Assembly (NCBI GenBank): GCA_037074765.1 | Contig: JBAMDO010000367.1 | Location: 1-32,957 of the forward strand | DNA from: Mansonella perstans | Taxonomy: Eukaryota; Nematoda; Chromadorea; Rhabditida; Onchocercidae | Reading direction: 5' to 3' | Length of the DNA: 32,957 nucleotides | Shown: positions 1-10,318 of the stretch, in pieces | How positions within the stretch are numbered: the stretch's first letter is position 1 | How the letters are laid out: each line of letters starts with the position of its first letter | The notes under the pieces: model-generated | What the model was told of the DNA's origin: nothing | The model's input: only the letters and a program-made list of their open reading frames with translations | The model's database searches: none | Program-made: the position numbers and the translations under genes

Positions 1-847
1 AAAAAAAAAAAAAAATGAAATTATTTATTAATACTTGAAGAAAAAAGAAAAAAAAAAAAGCTAACAAGAGAAAAAATAAAAGAAGATAAAAGAGAAATTC
101 TTACACAAGTAATTTCATTTAAATGTTTCGTGTTGTAATTAGATAAATGTTAGTAATCATAATGAAAATATTACTTTTTTATCTTTTTTTCTAAATTAAA
201 AATTTATCATTTTTTTTCTTTATTCTTATATGCATTGCATTAACCGTATGCGATTGCTATTTTTATTAATTTCATTTTACTGACTATATCATGCATTATC
301 TTTTCATCAACACTTCCAAAAGGTTCATTTGCTTTATCATTACAAATTCTTATCATATCACATCACTTTAATATCAATCATGCTCATACTCTATAGAAAA
401 TATTATTTTGATATTATTTTGGAAATATTTTTTTGATATTACTATTATTTTGAGAGAAAATTTCGTCCTTTTTTCCTTTTTTTTTTCCATTTTTCATTTT
501 TGTTTTTTCCCTTCCTTAATTAAAAATATTGGTAAATAATTGAGAACAACACACACACACACACACACGTACATCTATTGGATATAATTTGCATAATTTG
601 AAAATATCAGTAGAATGAATTTTTTAAGACTGTGCTATCATGAATATTTTTGCTACCTTGACATAATTTCAATTTTCGATTATTTTTCTACTTTTTTAAC
701 AATTTCCTTTTTCTTACCTTTTCCCTTTTTGCCTCTATCTCTCCTTCTCTTTCTGTGTTGTTTTTTTCAATTTGTTAAATAAGCCTTATTTATCTTTTTG
801 ATTCGATTGAATTAATTTCATTAAATTTGCACAACTAGGAGTTTTAG
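1..847. other. AT-rich non-coding stretch with (AC)n microsatellite
   Basis: I see no supported exon here. The stretch begins with an A run and is mostly T-rich. A perfect (AC)10 dinucleotide run lies at 549-568. It ends in a splice-acceptor-like TTTTAG just before the ATG at 848, so its right part may be an intron or the upstream region of the MSP-domain gene. Confidence 0.5.
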
Positions 848-1618
848 ATGCCATGCGAAGGTGTATTTAGTACTCTTACATTAGAATGTGTTGGTACCAA
901 TTCAGAGTTAAACTGAAGAAGAAACATTTTGAATCAATCGAGTAATTTAAATCAGTCAAAAAAAACAGAAATAATTTTGACCTAAAGTTAATCAATATTT
1001 ATAAAATATATACTGAAAAATTATTCAAAGAGGAAAAAACGGGATGAAGATTTGTCGATAGCAAAGAAAGTAGGATTTTAATCTTCCCATTAATTTAGGT
1101 CAATCCACCGATAGGATTGCTACGACCCGGGCAGAAGAAACAAATCATTCTGGGACAGTCGGATATGAAATGTTAAAGTAAATTTGCATGTTCTGTTGAA
1201 AATTTTTAAATATTATTGATGAAAAATTCTAGATTTTTCTGAATTCTCACTTTTGCATTCTAAATTTCTAATAATAAATTTTGGATGATTTTGAACTCCG
1301 AATGATTTGAAACAGAACAAAATGATTTGACTTCAAATTCTAAACGATTTTTAATAATTAGTTTTCAATGATGCTGAACTCCTTTCAAGTTTCCCTTTCA
1401 AGTTGTGAGCAAATTTTTTCACTGGAAAATCGTTCAGTTGCTTCTTTCTTATGTATGCATTAAATATCGCGATGTTACCTCGTAATGCATTGTTTTCGTT
1501 TCTCTCCCTGGTATATCTATATTTCACCCAGGTAAAGCTGAGAAACCTTTTTTTTGAATCTTTTTTGATCGAATATATCATAGCACCGCCAAGCGATTAC
1601 CATCAATGAATACCATTT
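848..1618 (+). pseudogene. MSP-domain coding block, frame-broken
   Basis: Three short open segments together resemble one major sperm protein (MSP/VAP-type, immunoglobulin-like) domain. The first is 848-941. It reads FSTLTLEC in the frame of the ATG at 848, then QFRVKLKKKHFES only after a one-base frame change near 898. This matches the family pattern of a strand followed by F-K-V-K. The second is 1099-1171, after a TTTAG acceptor. It reads VNPPIGLLRPGQKKQIIL, a close fit to the N-P-P-x-G-x-L-x-P-G core, and is the strongest evidence. The third is 1584-1618, between an AG and GTAAGA. It reads HRQAITINEYH and fits the family's later I-T-I-x-Y strand. Phases across the apparent introns do not agree (941 to 1099 and 1171 to 1584). 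Either this is a decaying copy, or exons are misplaced or indels misread. MSP domains act in nematode sperm cytoskeleton and, in VAP-like proteins, in ER contact sites. The domain call is fairly sure; intact function is doubtful. Confidence 0.55.
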
Positions 1619-1924
1619 GTAAGAGTTACCGCAATTGAGCGAGTCGAAATTCAAGTTAGATTGATTTTTTTTTTTCGCTTCCATTTTAATGATAAACTAA
1701 TATTTAATACATTCGATAATCGATATTCTATGGAAGCACTAGGATTTCGAATTTCGCATATTGTAGCAAGTTGAAAATTTCTGGAGTTTTACACTATTAG
1801 TTTATTTGTATTATTATTGAAATTCTCTGCTGGTTGCAGTTGCTGGAATTATATAATTTATCATATCGAGTTGAGAAATATCAAGTATATATAGAACTAA
1901 AAAAAAAAATTTCCGGCCTTGTAG

Positions 1925-1960
1925 GATATGAAGACCAAGAAATAGCCAATCCCGTTGCTT
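1925..1960 (+). CDS. Candidate linker exon of the MSP-domain gene
   Basis: This is a 36-nt segment after the acceptor TTGTAG, ending at a weak donor GTTAAC. Only one phase is open, reading YEDQEIANPVA. It leaves one base, which is exactly what the open phase of the exon at 2535 requires. That phase agreement is the main support. There is no domain homology, and it is too short to judge alone. Confidence 0.3.
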
Positions 1961-2534
1961 GTTAACAAGGACAGACGGTTAATCAACATGAACATTGGTA
2001 AATTTAAGTTTTTTTTCAAATTTCAAGTTAGCCATCATGTAATTTTGTTAATTTTTTCTATCTATATTTATCAAGTATTATTATTAAAATTGAAGGAAAA
2101 AAAAAATGTTATTATCAAAAATGCTTCCTAATGTTCACTTCTAAATTTTGTATATTTATTTTTCCTTATTCATGAAAAAATCAGTTAACAATATAATAAA
2201 TCTAATATGCATAGGCATCTATTATTATGAAAGGTAATTTGCAATGCTAGAATAGCTAGCAGATATTATTAAGTCTATAATTCAACTTTTCATTTGCTCT
2301 TCGTTTTATCTAATTAATAAATTTTATTATATATATTCAAACAATTTTATCCTGTTCTTTGTTTCCTTCATTATGTCCAACCTAGATTTTGCGCCATATT
2401 GTAACCGTATAATATTCAATCTGTCAAGTTCAATGGATAACACTGCCATCGTTTTATTATGTAATATCATATAATCTGAAGGAAAAAAGAAGGAATAAAG
2501 CTATCCGATATCAAATTTAAATTATAGACATTAG

Positions 2535-2629
2535 CTAATGATGAAAAATTTGAACACGAAATTGAGGAATTACGTGGAAAAAAGCCAATGTTTGAATATA
2601 ATGACCATTTGACAGATAGTAGCGATAAG
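2535..2629 (+). CDS. Acidic linker exon, probably of the MSP-domain gene
   Basis: The segment follows an acceptor ATTAG and reads NDEKFEHEIEELRGKKPMF, then EYNDHLTDSSDK. This charged sequence is unlike the surrounding AT-rich DNA in composition. The frame closes soon after, with ATG TAG. Two donors are possible. GATAAG|GTTATT at 2629 leaves phase 0. A|GTAGCG at 2618 leaves one base, and that matches the start of the exon at 2831. I infer a linker between the MSP block upstream and the coiled-coil exon downstream. I do not recognise it on its own. Confidence 0.45.
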
Positions 2630-2830
2630 GTTATTAAAGATATGTAGCAATTGAATCATACTTTCTTATAAACATCAATTAATTATTCTTTTTTTCTTTT
2701 TAACAAAGACGTTTATAAGAATGATAATTATGTATGGCTATGTTTTTAGCCGTTTCTAAAATTTTCATCAAATCTCTTCTTACTTTATCTTAAATTATTC
2801 ACGTTTCATTTTTTTTTCTTTTTAATAAAG

Positions 2831-3264
2831 GAAACAGAAGGAACCAAAGAAAGGCAATTGAACCAAAAATCCATTCACCAGAAAAACCACCGCTACCTTC
2901 CCAATCAAAGAAAGTAACGGCAAATACTGGAGATTGTACTGGTGACGGCACTGATATTGTCGACAGTAATAGTGGTGTTTTTGATGTTGGTGGTAATTAT
3001 TATGATGGTGATGGTAGTAAAACTGAAATTGAAACTATTAAAAGTCGAATGAAAGAGATTTCGGAACACTCTGAAGCAATGAGATCTACTATGGCACAAC
3101 AGCAGCAAAGAAAAGTTGATGATAAGTTAGAAAAAATATTATTCGATTTGTCTTATAGGAAATTTGCACTTATAGTATCAGTTATCCAATTTCTCTCCAT
3201 GTATCACTTCTTCACATTATCTATACTAATTTATAATTGCATAAATCCATTTTATCAATTTTAG
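2831..3264 (+). CDS. Terminal exon: coiled coil plus hydrophobic C-terminus
   Basis: This is an uninterrupted frame of about 144 codons after a polypyrimidine tract and AATAAAG acceptor, ending in TAG. It starts with a basic stretch (NRRNQRKAIEPK), then a proline/serine patch (EKPPLPSQSKK). Next comes a Gly/Asp/Asn-rich linker with GTDIVDSNSG, then a heptad-like amphipathic segment (IETIKSRMKEISEHSEAM, MAQQQQRKVDDKLEKIL). It ends in about 30 mostly hydrophobic residues from KFALIVSVIQFL. MSP domain, coiled coil and C-terminal anchor is the layout of VAP-type ER membrane proteins, so the whole may be a tail-anchored VAP-like protein. The hydrophobic end could instead be intron read-through past a donor near 3175 (GTATCA). 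The overlapping minus-strand frame at 2905-3108 is a shadow. Coding is fairly sure; the family link rests on the upstream exons. Confidence 0.6.
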
Positions 3265-4528
3265 CAAAGCATTTTATTTCAAGAAATTAACAATTAGCAG
3301 TATATAATGGACATTAAAAAATAATTATTTTATATATATATTAATTTCACCTGAGAAAAAAGAAAAATTTTTTAATTCCATACAAACATCCCAAGCAAAT
3401 TTTTTTTTTAATTTTTATGCTGAAATCTTTGCTATTATTTAGTCCAGTTTGTATGTCAAATCCGTCATATTTTTTATTGTTTATAAATTTCAAATACAAG
3501 TAGTGATAAGTAATTGATTATCTTGTTTTTTCTCCTCGCCTAAAATATTAAAAGAGTTTTGTGATACATTTTGTAATGAATCAAATAATGTTTTTCAATT
3601 TTTTCAGTTCCTTTAATTTTTAATTAATGTTCTTTTATTCCGGTTTAATATTTTGCAAAAAAAAATGCAAAATGCGTAATTTTTTTTCGATAAAATTTAA
3701 AGCGGAAGAAAAATATGAATTAAAAATTGAGTTAATCAATTTGTACGTTTAATTTATTCATATAAATATAATTGAAATACAGATATACTTAAATATGCAA
3801 AAAAATCAGACGAGATATAAAAAGTATAAATGCGTCTGAAATGTTGCAATGTGTTGATAACTCACATTGTAACTCACTGTAGCAATTCTTAATTTAACTA
3901 TGTTTGAAGTTAATTTGAAATCTTAACACCAGCCAAAAAAACAATAATCTTTCAAAATATTTAATCCATTAACTTTAAATGCTTACATTTGAAATCAAAC
4001 ACCAAAACATATTAATAGTATTCAAATTATTAAAAGAGAAGAAAGTTTAAAAAAAAACATTAATTACACTTTAAAAAAGACGATTTTTCATTCTCAATAG
4101 TCGCAATAAATTATTGCTGCAGCAAAAATAATTCATTGCAAAAATGGCATTTACTAATTAATCAAATTAAAACTTCGCAATTAATAAAATGATCATTTTG
4201 AATGTTAAATAAAAATTTTGGGAAATACAAAATTCTATTAAAAGGTTTGATCGTTCACTGAAAAAGTAATTTCTGATTTTTTTTTTTCATAAAAATTGTA
4301 GCAAAATGGATTGTGATATATTGAAACACACATACAATAGAATATATGAATTGGAAAAAAACAAAATTAAATTACTGCATATCAAATGAATGGTTGATAA
4401 TAAAAGTTGAATTGGTGCTTGGAAAAAAAACTGATGCTTGCTTGACTTTTGACTTTTGCGTACAATATCAATGTTTATGGAAGCAAAATGATGCTATCGT
4501 GAAATTTTCCTGTATTGCTACTGAACTA
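3265..4528. other. AT-rich non-coding stretch
   Basis: I find no exon with supporting borders. The first part may be the 3' UTR of the upstream gene. A 71-codon plus-strand frame at 4346-4561 runs into the tip of the inverted repeat. It has no recognisable motif and its length is within chance for this base composition. Confidence 0.45.
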
Positions 4529-5668
4529 CTGTGCGTTGCTGGCATAGACGATAGACGGTAACGTTTTATTGTTGAATTGATTACGAGTATATACCGGAAG
4601 CAGTAATTAATATGAAAGGAATTAATATAAAACTAGTAGCGAATAGATCGAGTTAAATGAAGGGAAAAAAGATTGATTGATTAGTTTCTAAAAAAAAAAA
4701 AAAAAAAAAAACGACTGAGTTGAAATAAGTTGAGTCAGCAATTGAGTTAACAAGTGTGAAATGTTTCAAAAATTGCATAAAAAATTGGTTTAAAATTCAG
4801 AAGAGTTAGAGAAATGATTCATTACTTTAAATTTACCAAGTAATTTAGTTTTTTAATCTAGTGAATCATTTGTCTCACAAATATTTTAACTCTCAGAACA
4901 ATTTACACTGCAAAAATTTACATTATAATCTTAGTTCGCAATTTCCAAACAAATGCAGTTTCCAAACATTATTTATTTCACTGTTGCTTTAAACAATTTA
5001 ATTTTTGAAGTTATTTTCATAAATTTAAGTGGTTTCATTCAGTTTAAACAAATTAGGATGAGAAATTCGTAATTATGGTGTAATGAAAATCCTGATCGTT
5101 GTTCGTTTTTCACGACGTAGTGGTCTTAGTACCAATAAACATAACTTAGGCCATGTTAACCATGTGGCCCTTGATAATTTCTTTTCACCGTGGAAGTCGG
5201 TTTTTTAAAAATAACTTTTCAAAAATAAATGCTCAACGTAATAATGAACATTTAAATTGTTCAAGAATAGTTCTTTCCCAAACAAATATTGCTGTAATTA
5301 AATGAATTTCTTGAACAGTGGAAGGAAATGGAAATCATTACTGTCGTTATTACTTTAAAGAAGAAACGATTCCAGCAAATATCATGGGTTTATCGGGCCT
5401 GTTTTATTTAATTTTTCAAAGGAACAAATTAAATTTTACAAATAAATATGTTGCGACAGCATGCCTGGTGACAACATGCAGTAATTGCTGCCATTAACAA
5501 TCATACCATAAAAAAGAAGGTAATCAAAGTGTCACGGATTTTAAATTGATTAATGTCAATTTTTCCTCTTCACTATACGAAGACAAGAAGAAAAAATTAT
5601 TTAAAATGCCTATAATGTGAATGGTAATTAAAATATTTCAATATTAGATGAATAATTTTGAAAAAACT
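4529..5668 (+). repeat. Left arm of large inverted repeat
   Basis: This arm is the reverse complement of 6593-7755. From about 4604 to 5668 I read the two arms side by side. The only differences I found are the length of an A/T homopolymer (22 A at 4690-4711 against 21 T at 7550-7570) and one A/G difference near 5585. The outer 60-75 bases (4529-4603) are still alignable but carry several substitutions, and the right arm has about 22 extra bases. Inside 5668 alignment also continues with divergence. No terminal motif or target-site duplication is evident, so I do not assign a transposon family. A segmental inverted duplication or foldback element fits. Confidence 0.95.
4802..4894 (+). repeat. 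Nested imperfect hairpin inside the left arm
   Basis: AGAGTTAGAGAAATGATTCA near 4803-4822 pairs with TGAATCATTTGTCTC and, after a bulge of about 10 bases, TAACTCT ending near 4894. The same hairpin exists in opposite orientation in the right arm (about 7389-7480). In RNA it would form a local stem inside the larger palindrome. Its role is unknown. Confidence 0.6.
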
Positions 5669-6592
5669 ACCGCCTTTGTTCTTTGACAATTGTTACTGAA
5701 AAAAGTATTGTCGAAATTATGAAGTACTTGATATTTGAATATTTCCTATGATGATTGATTGTTTGATTGATAATTTGCCTGGTAAATTATGAAATTATTT
5801 GATTTAAACCAAATTACTTTCATTTAATCAAATTATTTTGCTGTGAAATAATTCAAAAATATAATTTTCATTTTCTAAATTTCCAATTTGTTAATTCTCA
5901 TACTGATACCATCAAAAACTTTTCTGTTAATAATTTGTGCTACAATAAGGCATTGCCAAATTAAGTCACCATTTTGGATATTCAATAGATCACTGACTAT
6001 AGCATTGCTAATAATTACTCTTCTGCAATTAATCGAAAAATGGGGATTTGCTGCCGAACTTCTGAAAGCTAACTTTAATATTACTGTTGTCATTGTTAAT
6101 GTTGATGATGATTATCATTTACGAACTTTTTTGAACACTTGGTATAAGGTGAGACCAAATATCTCATGCCAATTAATTAAACTTATCATAAACAATAGCC
6201 AAAATTCTTAAATTTATATAATTTATTTCATTCATTACAATATATGTATACATATCTTTTACTTGCATATGTTTTTGTCACAACGATACAACATACTTAT
6301 CTAACTTCTACCATTTCATTTCAACATGATAAATGCAAACAAATAGCAACATTTCAAAAAGTTTTATGAATCAAGAAAAATTGCTGAATTGCGATAGCAC
6401 ATGAATTAACCTTGCTAATGCCTTTCCTGTCGGCGTTAATTCTTGTTTTAATTGCAAGAAGTTATCGACAGCAAACTATTCAAGATTTTCGACAGTTTTG
6501 GCGACGGATTCGTTGTAAAGAAGCGGAAGATAAAATTGATTATAATATAGAAACAATGTGTTCAATTATCAGCGAACAAAGACGCCAACGGC
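5669..6592. other. Unique spacer of the inverted repeat
   Basis: This is a 924-bp single-copy centre between the two near-identical arms. It is less AT-rich than the arms and has open frames on both strands: 5879-6149 plus, 5875-6093 minus, and 6388-6633 plus, which runs into the right arm. The first spacer bases on each side still show diverged homology to one another. Read outward, both sides encode a peptide with the residues EQRR. Confidence 0.8.
5875..6149. other. Open frames on both strands in the spacer, unassigned
   Basis: On plus, an open frame from 5879 (no ATG and no convincing acceptor) reads through SLTIALLIITLLQLIEKWGF and ends at a good donor (TATAAG|GTGAGA) near 6149. On minus, 6093-5875 reads NPHFSINCRRVIISNAIVSD, after a possible acceptor TTAATTGCAG internal to the frame. 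The minus reading has an H-F-x-x-N pattern before a hydrophobic stretch, as seen near TM2 of some nematode serpentine receptors. The two frames share codon third positions, so composition cannot decide between them. I cannot assign a strand or function. Confidence 0.25.
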
Positions 6593-6633
6593 AGTTTTTT
6601 CAAAATTATTCATCTAATATTGAAATATTTTAA
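6388..6633 (+). CDS. Membrane segment plus basic tail, chemoreceptor-like fragment
   Basis: The frame opens after a TGA at 6385. It reads HELTLLMPFLSALILVLIAR, then SYRQQTIQDFRQFWRRIRCK and an acidic/basic tail ending NYSSNIEIF. One hydrophobic helix followed by an arginine-rich amphipathic segment resembles the last helix and cytoplasmic tail of nematode serpentine chemoreceptors (sra/srab/sre type). The motif is weak and no preceding exon could be joined with confidence. The only acceptor available is GATAG near 6397. The final 14 codons lie inside the right arm. The left arm encodes the same ending on minus but is interrupted there by TAG. This is probably a receptor gene fragment or relic; single-pass membrane ORFs arise easily in T-rich DNA. 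Confidence 0.3.
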   Translation: MAIAHELTLLMPFLSALILVLIARSYRQQTIQDFRQFWRRIRCKEAEDKIDYNIETMCSIISEQRRQRQFFQNYSSNIEIF

Positions 6634-7755
6634 TTACCATTCACATTATAGGCATTTTAAATAATTTTTTCTTCCTGTCTTCGTATAGTGAAGAGGAAAA
6701 ATTGACATTAATCAATTTAAAATCCGTGACACTTTGATTACCTTCTTTTTTATGGTATGATTGTTAATGGCAGCAATTACTGCATGTTGTCACCAGGCAT
6801 GCTGTCGCAACATATTTATTTGTAAAATTTAATTTGTTCCTTTGAAAAATTAAATAAAACAGGCCCGATAAACCCATGATATTTGCTGGAATCGTTTCTT
6901 CTTTAAAGTAATAACGACAGTAATGATTTCCATTTCCTTCCACTGTTCAAGAAATTCATTTAATTACAGCAATATTTGTTTGGGAAAGAACTATTCTTGA
7001 ACAATTTAAATGTTCATTATTACGTTGAGCATTTATTTTTGAAAAGTTATTTTTAAAAAACCGACTTCCACGGTGAAAAGAAATTATCAAGGGCCACATG
7101 GTTAACATGGCCTAAGTTATGTTTATTGGTACTAAGACCACTACGTCGTGAAAAACGAACAACGATCAGGATTTTCATTACACCATAATTACGAATTTCT
7201 CATCCTAATTTGTTTAAACTGAATGAAACCACTTAAATTTATGAAAATAACTTCAAAAATTAAATTGTTTAAAGCAACAGTGAAATAAATAATGTTTGGA
7301 AACTGCATTTGTTTGGAAATTGCGAACTAAGATTATAATGTAAATTTTTGCAGTGTAAATTGTTCTGAGAGTTAAAATATTTGTGAGACAAATGATTCAC
7401 TAGATTAAAAAACTAAATTACTTGGTAAATTTAAAGTAATGAATCATTTCTCTAACTCTTCTGAATTTTAAACCAATTTTTTATGCAATTTTTGAAACAT
7501 TTCACACTTGTTAACTCAATTGCTGACTCAACTTATTTCAACTCAGTCGTTTTTTTTTTTTTTTTTTTTTAGAAACTAATCAATCAATCTTTTTTCCCTT
7601 CATTTAACTCGATCTATTCGCTACTAGTTTTATATTAATTACAAGTATTAATTGCTGTCAACTCCCGCACTTCCCATATTGCTTCCGGTATATACTGGTG
7701 ATCGATCCAACAATAAAACGCTACCGTCTATCGTCTATGACAGGTAACGTGCAAA
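6593..7755 (-). repeat. Right arm of large inverted repeat
   Basis: This is the reverse complement of the left arm; see 4529-5668. It includes the T21 tract at 7550-7570. It has a right-arm-specific segment at about 7640-7680 (TCAACTCCCGCACTTCCC), of which the left arm lacks about 22 bases. The outermost shared sequence is the GACGATAGACGG motif, written here as CCGTCTATCGTC near 7725-7736. Confidence 0.95.
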
Positions 7756-7835
7756 ACTTCGTCTTACTAACAATGAAAGAAACATTTCGTATATCAATGG
7801 ATGAAATATTAATGGAGGACAGATTAAGAGATTAG

Positions 7836-9584
7836 ACACACATACATACATATGCAGATTGCAGGTAATAGTAGGATATCAATTGATTAACGTTATCAGT
7901 TTTTATCATCTCCGATTATTCTGATATGCTTGAGTTTAAAATGAATCAAAATTATTCCTGACCTATTTGAATTTATGACAGTTAGTTATTTTAATGGCTT
8001 TGAGTTACAACGGTGATATTACCAAATATATGCCGTAATCGGGGAGGAATCAATAAATTGTGTTAATAAATAAAACTTATCCCCGGTGAATCGGATGATA
8101 TTCAAATTTTAGATTCGACTTCCGGAATGGGAAATTTTGAAAGCTATCTGATAGATTTTGTTATTAAGTTATTTTCTCTAACAATCTCATTTACAAAAAA
8201 AATATTGGATTGGAACTACTATACTCTTTTTCACAGTGGTTAGATTTTTAAGAAAACAAAAAACTTGCGTATGTTTAGTCGTGGCAAATTTTTCTATCAA
8301 TGTATCATAAGTGAATGAATAACTTACTTACGCCACGTTGACTGGGTATTTAGGTGTAAAAATTGCTAGATTTGAATGTGCTACATTGAGATACGATTTT
8401 TTTTTATTCGAAAAATCTTTTTATTTTGATTTCTAGCAGCGCATATAACAACTTCTAAGATTTGCGTGTTGGCCAAACAGCGAAAACTATGAAATAAGCT
8501 TATTCAGATATATTTCCTTTAACACTGACTAAAACTAAAATTTGAAATAATTGAAATTTCGAAAAAAATTTCATTTAAACTTTTAAATTTAGAGTTGATC
8601 AATAATAAAAATGACAAAGCAAAGGACTGATCAATAATGATGGCAACATCAATAATGATAATAATACATATTGACGTTAAATAAATGCATATGATAGAAG
8701 AGTCAAGAATGTAATAATTATTTTCATTATCAAAAGTGAGAATGACAATTTCATCCAAGAAAACGACTTGTTTTTTGCAAAATTTCCTAATGAAATAATT
8801 GTGTTAGCCTGTTTTTTTTCCATCTTGGCCGGAAGAATTTGTCTATGAAAATTTGATTTCTCTATCTTGACAAAGAAATTAATTTCTTAGTTTTCATGAA
8901 ATAAGCCAATAATTTAGAATCAATTGTTGAATGTTGTATGAATATATTTTCTGCAAAATGTTTATTATCTTTTGAATTTAACGTAAATCAAAATATTGTA
9001 CAGTTGTAATTATTTGCAATTTATAATAATCCATAACATTTGTTCATCATGCCAATTAACTATAATAATCAAATTTCAATTTTGTAAAAATCAATTATGC
9101 CATCAAATTACGCAATGATGCAAGACGAGAAATGAAATTGAACAAATTTTACCTCATAATATAGCCAAGAAAGATTAATTTTGGTTGTATTACTAAATGC
9201 TATCAGCTGACTTAAACTATCATTCTAACTAGGATATATTAATTACACATTACACGATTAAAATCTTGACAATATTTATTAAAAATACAAATTAATTATA
9301 CTAAAGATAAAAAAGTCGCCAAGAAGGAAATGCAGATAGTCTGATAGCAATGATGCAGTGAAAATGATCCGTTCAAAGATTAGTTATAACTGAGGCAGCT
9401 TAGATATTATAATAAAAAGTTTTTCCTTTCAAATTATTGGGAAAAAAAACTAACTTTTTTTTCTTGCTTTGGGAAGCGCAAACATAAAATTGTATCTTAT
9501 GGAATATTATAATAATAATAAATCGCATTAGTCAGTCGTTTTCCAATAATTAATTAAGTAAAATTGAATTTTTTTTTCATTTAA
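7836..9584. other. Mostly non-coding, with coding-like patches
   Basis: No exon here is supported by homology. A minus-strand patch between 8490 and 8060 has open segments (SFRCLANTQILEVVICAARN, then HSNLAIFTPKYPVNV before a GTAAGTAAG donor). The two need a one-base shift in a 9-A run to join, and no family is recognised. The rest is AT-rich, with short ATT/ATG repeats. Confidence 0.35.
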
Positions 9585-9741
9585 TTAATCGGAATTAGCA
9601 TTTGTGGTATTATTTTTTTCATTGTGCTTCATGTATGATAAGCAACAGTTGTAAAATAATTGTATGCAATTCACATAAATTACTCGATGGTACAAACCAA
9701 AAACTGATCAGTTACGTAGGCGGCCAAACACAAATATCTAA
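9585..9741 (-). pseudogene. MPV17-like exon 4 with nonsense codon and frameshift
   Basis: It follows an excellent acceptor, ACTTTTCCAG. LDICVWPPT matches the family V-W-P-x-x-Q block up to the Gln, which here is TAA at 9712-9714. The reading resumes as LISFWFVP, then shifts frame at 9687 to give RVIYVNCIQLF, LSYMKHNE and a short Asn-rich tail, ending at TAA 9585-9587. Both halves are clearly family sequence, so intron placement does not explain the stop. Confidence 0.85.
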
Positions 9742-10318
9742 CTGGAAAAGTTTTAATTCTTTTAATTAATCGTTTCCAATTAATAATTCTCTTTTAATTA
9801 ATTATGGCTAAATTCTGTTGAAAGAGTTAACTAATGTTTAAAAGAAACCATTGAATGATGTAAAATCATTAATGATGATATTAGGAAAAGGTAAAGTTAA
9901 TGTAAATAGAAATTTCACAATCAAATATTTTGTTTTCTTCATTAATTAATGAGATTTGACGTGTTTAATTAATGGATAATTATAATATAACAAAATGAAT
10001 AGTGACTTCTCAATAGTTAATAGTACAATAACCTGATAATTTAATTATTTGTATTTGATAATAACCTCATAATTATTTGTGCCCAACTATCGCATAACAA
10101 ATTATTGCTAATGTACAAATCAGTTTTAATTTTTAAAAAACCTTTAAAAGTTAATTTCAAAGTTAATTAAAGATAAAAATTTCTTTTTTAAAGAAAAGGG
10201 AATAACAACTTGCTGTATTTTGTTTAGTCTTTCAACATTTTTAAATTTTTTTTTGTTAAGCGATAAAGAGGTTATTAACGGTTTAAATCTGTGAAAATTA
10301 AGATTGATACAAACAAAC

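Noticed and set aside
1351..1581. 76-codon minus frame
   Set aside because: It overlaps the MSP gene region on the opposite strand, has no motif and is probably chance or a shadow.
4529..7755. Known DNA transposon with terminal inverted repeats
   Set aside because: No transposase, no recognisable terminal motif and no target-site duplication; homology fades gradually at the ends instead of stopping.
7608..7835. 75-codon plus frame from the right arm outward (YILVIDPTIKRYRLSSM), partly matched on minus at the left tip
   Set aside because: Some differences between tips are synonymous, but an indel of about 22 bases breaks the shared frame, no ATG precedes it and no family is recognised.
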